From Blepharisma stoltei (taxonomy: Eukaryota; Ciliophora; Heterotrichea; Heterotrichida; Blepharismidae), in the NCBI GenBank assembly GCA_914767885.1, contig CAJZBQ010000006.1, positions 62,001-126,000 on the forward strand: DNA of 64,000 nucleotides, in the 5' to 3' direction. The notes beneath the pieces are model-generated. The model saw only the letters and a list, made by a program, of their open reading frames with translations. It ran no database searches and was not told the DNA's origin. Below, piece by piece: positions 54,987 through 64,000 of this stretch; positions within the stretch are counted from its first letter, which is position 1; the number at the start of each line of letters is the position of its first letter. Both the position numbers and the translations under genes were made by a program.

Positions 54987-57384
54987 GTAAAAAGCATATC
55001 AGCACTTGCATTACCTGCAGACCAATGCACAGAAAACTGTAAAGCATGTCCCGCGAATGGAGTCTGCATCCCTAATTGTCTAATTTCTCAGTATTGGATT
55101 GATCCTGAATATAATAAATGCTAAAAATGCAGCATTGAATGCTTAAGCTGTAGAGATTCCAGTGAATTTTGCAATCTTTGTGATAATCAGAAGTGTGGAT
55201 CCTGCTATGATTTTACTGGAGATTCCTGCATTAAATGTGTTTCTGGGACTTCAAATACAACAAATTGCCAATGTGACTATGATCTTGCTGGCTATATGCA
55301 TTTTATTCTCCGGTTTTGACAATCATGCATATTATCAAATTATTTTTACTGAAAACTTTTTAATTTTGCCTCAATATTTTTGAAGAAAAAATTTGCATGA
55401 TTTTGATCAAATAGTCTACCAAAATGAGAGAAAGTTTTGCACCAAACTTGCTTGGAATACAAGCTCAGGAATGTGCGAGACTTGCCATCAATGGCAATAC
55501 AAAGCAAATGATTCTTGCTATGATTGTCCTCCTCTCTGTGCTCAATGTGATAGTAAAAATAAATGCAAATCGTGCATTAACAATGCAGTATTAAATTCTG
55601 GAAGCTGTGCTTGCTCTCCTGGATACATAGGAATAACTGAATGCACATTTATCCCCTTTAATGTCAGTCTTGTTGTTAACAAAAATAATACTTTAGTCCT
55701 AGCCTTCAGTGACATGCTAAAGAAAGGTTTAAATCATGACCAAATTATGATGCAAATTCATAATAATAAAATTCTATCATGATCAATTTCTCAAATTTCA
55801 AGCAAAGAGTATTTAATATCATGTAATTTTGATGGAGGGATTTTCAAGGGCACTACTATTATAGTACACTTTATAAATTCTACAAGCATTGTATCGGTTT
55901 CTGGAGGTGTAATCCACGAAGATTATTTATCAGGCTCTTTATATGAATCTTTGACTTCTGAAGAGCAAGAAGTGGCTCAAATTCAAAATCAAGTTTCTTC
56001 TGGAGTAAAAATTTTGGTTGGATCAAGTGTAGTTTTAGCAATGCTCAATCCAAACCCTTCAGCTCTATGAACTATGCTGAACACTATTCAATTTATTTCC
56101 TACATACCTTATGCCAGATACCCTTTAACAGACAAAATTTCTGCATTTTTTAAGTCAATGAGCGATTTCAATTTAGTTCCAAATTTATTTTTATTATTTA
56201 TTGATACCAATCAAAGTAACCCACCTTATTATCAAGCCAGAAAATATGGATATGATAGCTTATTGATACTTTTAAATGTGTAAATGATATAACTGCTCTG
56301 TTATTTGTTATAATTTTGATGCCTTTAGTTTATTTTTTTTCTAAATGCTCTCAGAGAATCATTCGAAAGAAATTTAAAAAATTACTTAGAGAGTATAAAT
56401 TTGGTGCTTTTTTACGATTTTGGATTGTATGGTATCTTGAAATCGGTTTTGCTTCTATAATTGGGGTTTTGAGCACAGAATATTATAAAATCTTAGAAAA
56501 TCCGTTTAGATTATCTAACTATTTCATTTGCTGATTTTTTATTGTAATGATAATTTAGATTCTTATAACGATTACTCCTTTTCTTCTTGCATATTTTAGC
56601 TTCAAGAATTTAAACAGAATTGGATGATTAACTGTAAAAATTGTTTACTCAGTTGATAAAATTATAGAGCGCAAATAATAACTTTTTGGACTTTTATAAA
56701 TAGGAATCATAATTTTAAAGTATGAGCAAACTAAGTGCATATAAAGCAACTGTACGAAGTATCTCATCTCATCTAAATAGAAGAAATAAAAATGGTTCAC
56801 TAGATGAAGCTCCTTATATTACGAGTTCAAGAATAATAGAGGACTTATGAGCATCAATTTTATACTCTATACTTTGTAAGGCGCATAATATTTATTATCA
56901 CCAAGTATTTTTAAATGATTTTCCTCAAAGTCAACTTACAATAAATGCAGTGTCATCTTTATGTGTATGATTTATATAGGTTGCTTTATTTTTAATTATT
57001 TATCAGCCTTTTGATAACTCTGTAGTCTAGGTTACAAATTTAATTACTGAATTTGGGATTTTTGTTATTTTTATGCTCCTAAGTCGATATTTTTTTGATC
57101 TGGGCCCTGCGGGGATTAATATTATCGACAACATAATTATTTATTTTGCTATTCTTCTTATGGCAGTGCAAACAGTCGGACCTCTAATAAATTCTATAAA
57201 AGAAGTTTATTCTGTTTCCAAAAGAAGCATGAATAAAGAAATTTATCCAGAAGAAAAGATAAATAAAAATGAGAAAAGGATTTATATAAATACCTGAACA
57301 GTGCCTTCGGAAGGACCTTGCCAACCAAAATGTAAAAGCAAAAGTATAAATTATAAAGAAAATCTGATTTTAAAAAAATTATAA
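54987..57384 (+). pseudogene. 5'-truncated receptor-like pseudogene
   Basis: Corresponds only to the C-terminal third of genes 3 and 4, beginning at VKSISALALPA, without start codon, malectin or LamG domains. Inactivating changes are not IES-like. TAA replaces TCC in NKC(stop)KCSIEC at about 55122. Bases lost in AAT GTT GGA give AATGTGTAAATG at 56277. A 150-bp unrelated insert (about 56625-56775) and several small indels lie in the TM region. It still carries the 163-bp IES at 55290-55452. Its left edge TTAGTAAAAAGC coincides with the right edge of the family-C MITE site in gene 3. Downstream it runs into the upstream block of gene 4. Confidence 0.88.
55290..55452. other. 163-bp IES in the pseudogene (un-nested copy)
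   Basis: CTTGCT repeats flank it as in gene 3. Closely similar to 52353-52912 minus the MITE. Confidence 0.85.
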
Positions 57385-57526
57385 AATCAAAAAAGTTTAT
57401 AATGAAATTTATTTAGCATTTGTAGCAAGCATAAAGCAATTTATTATTGAGATTCCGCTTTTCGGTCAAATATTATTTACTATTTTAGCTAATTTCCTAT
57501 TAAAAACCTAAAATTATATAAATAAA

Positions 57527-60500
57527 ATGAAAGTTCGCCAGGCTTATTTTGCCTTGATTTCACTGAATTTATTGTTTATTTACTCGCTAGACCCCTCAAC
57601 AATCGTTTTAGCGATCAATGCTGGAGGCTCCGCTTATACATCCTCTTTTGGCTTTTCATACTCTTCTGATCTATATTACACATCAGGAAGTAAAGATAGT
57701 ACTCTGCCCGGCTTAAATATAGCCCATACAGTAAATCAATATATTTACCAATCTGAAAGATGAGATTTAGTGACGTGAGGATATGACCTCCCTATTAGTA
57801 CAGATGGGACATATGTGCTTATTCTCCAGTTTGCTGAAATCTATTATAATATCATCAATTACAGAGTTTTCACTGTGAAAATTGGAGATTATGTTGTTAC
57901 TAATAATTTAGACTTATACGCTACTGTAGGGGAATTTACAGCTTACGATATTTTTACAACTTTTACATTATCAAGTAACACTGTTTTAATTTCAGGAAAT
58001 ACAGTATCTGGAGCTTATTCAGGCGGCAAACTATTAGTTCGATTTTATTTAATCCTCTCCTTGGGGTAAAAATATTTATTTTTTGGCTGAAAACTATCTT
58101 CAGTAGCGAACAAAAATTTTCATGAAACAAAAAAATTAACCCCTTTCTATAAATTATTTTATTCCCTCAAGGATGGGGGAGCTAGTTGCAGAAAATCCAA
58201 AACTTTCAGGAATAGTTTTGGTGAGTGGAGATTGCAGTGTGGCTGATTATTGCAATATGTGTTATCAAGCAAGATGCTTGGCATGCAATGTGGCTACTCT
58301 GACCTGCGCTACTTGTATCACTAATGCTAGCACTATAAATGGAGTATGCCAATGTAATTTAGGCACTTATTGAGCAACGGGCACAAGAGAATGTGCTTTT
58401 TGTGACAAATTATGTTCATCATGTTCAGATATGTTTTACTGTACAGCTTGCTTAGGCACAAATATGCTAGTTTCAAATGTTTGTTTAAGAGCATGCCCAT
58501 ATGGATTTGGTGCATCATGTGCTTCAGTTTCAAGCGCAGTTATTGATCAAAATTTTGCAAATTATTTTTATGGAGCTTATGGATTATTTCAAACAGGGAC
58601 AAGCTCAAGTAGCTATAGTAAATGCACCTTTACTGATCCGTCTTGGACACTTTTATCCTCTTTTACTTTCTCGTTAGCTATCTAACAGTTTTAAATAGCA
58701 ATTTTTGAATTGCAATTCCTTGGTTTAAACTTATTGTTAAATTAATCTATTTGAGACTGCAGGAGTGCAGACGTCAAAAGATTTTTTCAGTCTCAACCCA
58801 TAAAGGTGCCTAAGTTATATTATTTTTTCAATAATCCTGAAGCAGTAGATCCAATACCAGCAAAAAACCGAGGGCTTTATTTTTCTGGAAGCTCTTATCT
58901 TCAAACAACTTCAACTATATATATCTCGCTTAATTTTTCTATTGGATTGTGGGTTTGGATATTATCTGGCTCAGGAGATATCTTGACAAATAGTTCTGGG
59001 TATAAAATAACGATTTCTGCGAATGGAGCTATGACAATAGTGTTAGAGGATAAAACAGAATCTATGACTACAATAACAACTGCAACACTTAACCCTTCAA
59101 ATTCAGCGTGAGTTTATATTTCTTTTATTATTTCATTTTCAGCATCAACAAGCTCTTCAACTATTTCTCCTTATCTCAACAATTCTCCACAAACATCTAC
59201 AACAGCCAATGGATACATATATAGAGACGCTGTCAATAATTATATATTTCTTGGAAAAAGCTCGTCAAGTAATTTTTTGGGATATATAGCCCTGAAATAT
59301 TTTAGATCAATATTGGCCATCCTTTTTAATTTCCAAAATTAATTTGCATTTGCTAGCTTTTCTGAAAAGTAAAAGCGAAAATGACAAGTCTCCGTTTATG
59401 GTTTTTAGGTACCTAATCAGACTTATACTGTATAAGGCAGGAGCCCTGTACTATACTTTTTCTGGTCGGTATTCTGCTGGGGTATAGAGATCTATTAGGG
59501 TGCATGAGCTATATTTACCAATTCACTTTATGAAATGTAGCAGTTTCAAATTTTAACGCTCAATACTTAAACCAAATATGTGGCAGAGGAGCAATCGCTA
59601 GCTGCCTTTGAACTTGCCCCTTATCTCAATGAATGAATGGGATAACACCTACAAATTGTAATTCATGCGCAAATGGTTGCGTTAGAAATGCATCCTGCAA
59701 TGTTTGTAACGATCCACTTTGCAGTGTCTGTGCAGGGTTCTTAGCAGGCCTATGCACACAATGCAATATTGGCTATTATTTAGATTTAACTAGTAATACA
59801 TGCTTATCATGCGATTATAGCTGCAAAACTTGTACATCATCGACTTCTGGAGACTGCATTATTTGTGCGTCTGGCTTTTATATGTATTTAGGATGATGCA
59901 TTTCTAAGTGTCCAGATGGATTGATAGAAAGTGGGTCATTGTGTGTTGAAAAAGATCCTTTTATCTTTTATCTTTCATTTAATACTCTTGAAGGAGTTGT
60001 TTTTGATAAGCAAAGCAAAATTCCAGCTTTAACAGGAAACAGCACAACTTTTTACCCAAATTATGATGACTTTGATCCAATAGCTGCTTTATACAGAGGT
60101 TTTTATTTTAATGGAGTAAACTCACTCATGCATTTACCTATTTATCCAGGCTACAGTAGCCCAGTTCTCAGCTTTGGCTATTCTTTTACTTTTTCTATAT
60201 GAGTCAATACTGAGAGTGGCTTTGGAACTATTCTCTCAAAACAAGATTTACTTTATAATCCAATTTTTTCTCTCCAGCTAAGTGCTGGAGTTGCAGTGGT
60301 TTCATTAAACTTTAAGAGCTCTGGATTGGCTTCATTCTATTATTTGCAAAATCTTGAATTTTATGTATGAAATCATATTGCATTCACAGCAGAATACACA
60401 AGTTTAAAGGAGACAAAAATGACATTTTATTTGAATGGAATACAAGCTAATGAACTCGATTTTGGATCTGACTATTTTAAAGATACCAAAACAGATATTA

Positions 60501-62840
60501 CTTTTACATTGGGAGCAGAAAAAGATCTATCTGGCTATAAAAATTATTTTAAGGGGTTCATTTATGATATTAAAGGTTATAACTCAGTAAAAAGCATATC
60601 AGCACTTGCATTACCTGCAGTTCAATGTAACGAAAATTGTAAAGCATGTCCTGCGAATGGAGTTTGCATTCCTAATTGTTTAATTTCTCAGTATTGGATT
60701 GGTCCAGAATATAATAAATGCTCCAAATGCAGCAGTGGATGTTTTAGCTGTAGAGATTCCAGTAAATTTTGCAATCTTTGTGATAATCAAAAGTGTGCAT
60801 CCTGTTATGATTTTACTGGAGATTCCTGCCTTGAATGTGTTTCTGGTACTTCAAATGCAACAAACTGTCAATGTGACTATGGTCTTGCTTGAAACTCAAG
60901 TTCAGGAATATGCGAGGCTTGCCATCAATGGCAATACAAAGCGAATGATTCTTGCTATGATTGTTCTCCTCTCTGTGCTCAATGTGATAGTAAAAATAAA
61001 TGCACATGGTGCATTAACAATGCTGTATTAAATTCTGGAAGCTGTGCTTGCTCTCCTGGATACATAGGAATAACTGAATGCACATTTATCCCCTTTAATG
61101 TCAGTCTTGTTGTTAACAAAAATAATACTTTAGTTCTGGCCTTCAGTGATATATTAAAGAAAGATTTATTAAATCACGATCAAATTATGATATAGAAGTT
61201 TCCTATGTTTGGCGCTGTAAGGCCGATAAATTCTGATCGGAATTTTATCGGTAGGTTTGCACCAAATCAATGCCTTGGTCGGACCAAAAAGCGATTTGGT
61301 CCGACGAACTTGGAAAGCTCCTGGGAAAATGTCTGCGCTTTTAGCGCTATATAGAGGAAACCTCTATACAAATTCATAATAATAAAATTCAATCATGATC
61401 CATTTCTCAAGTTTCAAGCAAAGAGTATTTAATATCATGCAATTTTGATGGAGGGATTTCAAAGGGCACTACTATTATAGTGTGCTTTATAAATTCTACA
61501 AGCATTGTATCGATTTCTGGAGGTGTAATCCACGAAGATTATTTATCAGGCTCTTTATATGAATCTTTGACTTCTGAAGAGCAAGAAGTGGCTCAAATTC
61601 AAAATCAAGTTTCTTCTGGAGTAAAAGTTTTGGTTGGAACAAGTGTAGCTTTAGCAATGCTCAATCCAAACCCTTCAGCTCTATGAACTATTCTGAACAC
61701 TATTCAATTTATTTCCTACATACCTTATGCAAACTACCCTTTAACAGACAAAATTTCTGCATTTTTTAAGTCAATTGGCGATTTCAATTTAGTTCCAAAT
61801 ATTTTTTTATTGTTCATTGATAAAAATCAAAGTAACCCACCTTATTATCAAGCCAGAAAATATGGATATGATAGCTTATTGTTGCTTGTAAATGTTGGAA
61901 ATGATATAACTGCTTTGTGTTGTGTTATAACTGCGATCCCTATCGTTTATTTTTTTTCTAAATGTTCTCAGGGATTTATTGGAAAGAAATTTAAAAAATT
62001 ACTTAGAGAGTATAAATTTAGTACTTTTTTACGATTTTGGATTGTATGGTATCTTGAAATTGGTTTTGCTTCTATAATTGGGGTTTTGAGCACTGAAAAT
62101 TATGAAATCTTAGAAAATCCGCTTAATATATCTAACTATTTCATTTGCTGATTTTTTATTGTAATTATAATTTAGATGCTTATAGCAATTACGCCTTTTC
62201 TTCATGCATATTTTAGCTTCAAGAATTTAAGCAGAATTGTAGATAGAAGAAATAAAAAATGGTTCACTAGGTGAGGCTCCTTATATTACGAGTTCAAGAA
62301 TAATGCAGGATTTATGAGCACACAATTTTATACTCTATATTTTGCAAGGCGCATAATTTTTATTATCACCCAAGTATTTTTGAATAAGTTTCCTCAAAGT
62401 CAACTTACAATAAATGCAGTGTCATCTTTATGTGTATGTTTTATATATAGATTGTTTTATTTTTAATTTATTATAAGCCTTTTGATAACTCTGTAATCCA
62501 GATTACAAACTTAATTACTGAGTTTGGGATTTTTACTATTTTCACTCTCCTAAGTCCATATTTTTTTGATCTGGGCTCTGCGGGGATTAATATTACCGAC
62601 AACTTAATTATTTATTTTGCTATTTGTCTTATGGCAGTGCAAACAGTTGGGCCTCTAATAAATTCTATAAAAGAAGTTTATTCTGTTGCTAAAAGAAGTA
62701 TGAATAATGAAATTTATCCAGAAGAAAAGATAAATAAAAATGAAAAAAGAATTTATATAAATACCTGAACAATGGCTTCGGAAGCACCTTGCCAACCAAA
62801 ATTCAGAAGCAAAAGTATAAATTATAATAATATAGGATAA
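57527..62840 (+). CDS. Receptor-like gene 4: malectin, two LamG rounds, multi-TM
   Basis: MKVRQAYFALISLNLLFIYS signal peptide, malectin (TIVLAINAGGSAYTSSFGF, EIYYNIINYRVFTVKIGDYVV), then the gene 3 module order. Removing IESs at 58050, 58614, 59283 and 61191, one 15-nt intron (62161) and one 17-nt intron (62434) leaves 4542 nt, 1513 aa plus stop; a 15-nt second intron would break the frame. The second Cys-rich block is shorter than in gene 3 because an ISNASGTPCAC-like stretch is missing. It lacks the MITEs and nested IES of gene 3, so it serves as the empty-site reference. Very similar C-terminus (LNTIQFISYIPYANYPLTDKISAFF). Confidence 0.88.
58050..58182. other. 133-bp TA IES, receptor gene 4
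   Basis: Left tatTTAatcctctcc, right gggggagcTAgttgc. Joined RFYL-VAENPKLSG, exactly the uninterrupted gene 5 sequence at about 63690. Confidence 0.9.
58614..58817. other. 204-bp TA IES, receptor gene 4
   Basis: Same site as 49825-50040 in gene 3, with related sequence, so inserted before the gene 3/4 duplication. Confidence 0.85.
59283..59509. other. 227-bp IES with TATA at both ends, receptor gene 4
   Basis: ggaTATAgcc and gcTATAtttacc overlap; joined NFLGYI-YQFTLWNVAVS. Gene 3 is empty at about 50505. Confidence 0.85.
61191..61366. mobile_element. 176-bp TA IES with terminal and internal inverted repeats, receptor gene 4
   Basis: Ends TATAGAAGTTTCC / GGAAACCTCTATA. Internal stems ccgataaa...tttatcgg and ttggtcggacc...ggtccgac make it unusually GC-rich. 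Joined DQIMI-QIHNNKIQSW; gene 3 is empty. Confidence 0.85.
62161..62175 (+). other. 15-nt intron, receptor gene 4
   Basis: GTAATTATAATTTAG. Confidence 0.88.
62434..62450 (+). other. 17-nt intron, receptor gene 4
   Basis: GTATGTTTTATATATAG, two bases longer than the gene 3 counterpart (an extra TA), and required to keep the frame. Confidence 0.6.
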
Positions 62841-63176
62841 AAATAAACTTTTATCAGCAAAGTTATAATTTTAATAAATTCGAAACAAACATCTATTTTT
62901 ATAAATTTGATTATTGGGATCACGCTAAATAATTTTTAGCTTCAGTATCGTTAAAAACTATAAAGAGTTTTCAATATTATAAATCTTATTCTTTTGGCAT
63001 AAAAAATAAATATAAGTTATTTAGTAAAATTTTTGTTTCCATTTTATTTCTCGACTAATTTAAATCACCAGAAGCTAATAATAAAATGATTAAGAATTTC
63101 AATTAAATATTACTAGATGCTTGTGCTGTGCTAATTTGCTCATACAATCTTAAATTTGTGTAATTTTATAAATAAA
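62841..63176. other. Intergenic spacer between receptor genes 4 and 5
   Basis: The first 180 bp resemble the spacer after gene 3 (54689-54985), including ttatttagtaaaa where the pseudogene begins in the other copy. No gene. Confidence 0.5.
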
Positions 63177-64000
63177 ATGAAAGTTCGCCAGCTTTATTTT
63201 GCTTTGATTTCTCTGAATTTATTAGCTATTTACTCACTTGATGCTTCAACAATCGTTTTAGCAATAAATGCAGGAGGCTCAGCCTATTCGTCCTCTTTTG
63301 GTTTTTCATACTCCTCTGATATATATTACACATCAACAAGTAAAGCTAGCAACAAAGGCGGAAATATAGCCCATACAGTAAATGAATTTATTTACCAAAC
63401 TGAAAGATGAGATTCAGTGACTTGAGGATATGACCTCCCTGTTAGCACAGATGGGACATATGTGCTCATCCTCCAATTTGCTGAGGTCAATTTCTCAAAT
63501 ACCAATAAAAGAATATTTACTGTAAAAATTGGAGACTATGTTGTTGCTAATAATTTAGACTTGGTCGCTACTGTAGGATATCGTACAGCCTACGATATTT
63601 TTATAACTTTTACACTATCGAGTAATTCAGTTTCAATTTCAGGGAATACAGTATCTGGAGCTTATTCAGCTGGCAAATTATTAGTTCGATTTTATTTAGT
63701 TGCAGAAAATCCAAAACTTTCAGGAATAATTTTAGTGAGTGGAGATTGTAGTGTGGCTGATTATTGTAATATGTGCTATCAAGCAAGATGCTTGGTATGC
63801 AATGCTGCTACTCTGACCTGCACTACTTGTATCACTAATGCTAGCACTATAAGTGGAGTATGTCAATGCAATTTAGGCACTTATTGGGATGTTTCTTCAA
63901 GAAAATGCATTATTTGCGACAAATTGTGTTCATCATGCTCAGATAAGTTTAGCTGCACAACTTGCTTAGGCACAAACGTGCTAGTTTCAAATGTTTGCTT
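63177..64000 (+). CDS. Receptor-like gene 5, 3'-partial
   Basis: MKVRQLYFALISLNLLAIYS signal peptide, malectin domain (TIVLAINAGGSAYSSSFGF, RRIFTVKIGDYVVANNLDLVATVG after TGA-as-Trp), then the first Cys-rich module (GDCSVADYCNMCYQARCLVCN ... YWDVSSRKC), running off the window. No IES in the visible 824 bp: the site filled in genes 3 and 4 (RFYL-VAENP) is empty. The start ATG is chosen by homology with genes 3 and 4; an in-frame ATG 21 bp upstream exists. Confidence 0.85.

Overview
The window reads as germline (micronuclear-type) DNA of a heterotrich ciliate close to Blepharisma. Three things seen directly support this. In-frame TGA must be read as Trp throughout (stops are TAA/TAG only). Spliceosomal introns are almost all exactly 15 nt (GTA...TAG). 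Nearly every long gene is cut by AT-rich segments whose precise removal restores the reading frame. The genus is an inference from general knowledge of ciliate codes and introns; no search was run.

Left part (1-22.9 kb): small single-copy genes on both strands. In order these are an MFS-like transporter (partial), a TBC Rab-GAP, two convergent C2H2 zinc-finger genes, a membrane hybrid histidine kinase with a receiver domain, a small secreted acidic protein, chaperonin CCT-beta, a hypothetical protein, a CAP/SCP-domain protein, a previously hidden 159-aa gene, a RING-finger protein, a multi-TM protein and a kelch protein. Right part (22.9-64 kb): a head-to-tail array of five paralogous giant receptor-like genes plus one 5'-truncated pseudogene. 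Each complete one has a signal peptide, a malectin domain, alternating Cys-rich and LamG-like modules, and a C-terminal multi-TM domain.

Three kinds of interruption were mapped. (1) Plain TA-flanked internal eliminated sequences (IES), 39-451 bp. (2) MITE-like elements ending in CTCC...GGAG with a 3-bp TNA target duplication; several unrelated sequence families share an odd asymmetric end structure, a hairpin at one end and a tandem terminal repeat at the other. (3) SINE-like elements of about 150-430 bp with 7-14 bp target duplications, a 5' AAAATGG-like start and simple-repeat tails, several sitting inside coding exons. Subtracting all inferred interruptions and introns gives exact multiples of three for the kinase (863 aa), the RING protein (298 aa), the hidden gene (159 aa) and receptor genes 1, 2, 3 and 4 (2233, about 3599, 1524 and 1513 aa). 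This hand arithmetic is the main internal check on the boundaries.

How it fits together: the receptor array looks like a recently and repeatedly duplicated surface-protein family whose copies differ in module number and in which IES they carry. Paralogous empty sites therefore prove many insertions within this one window.
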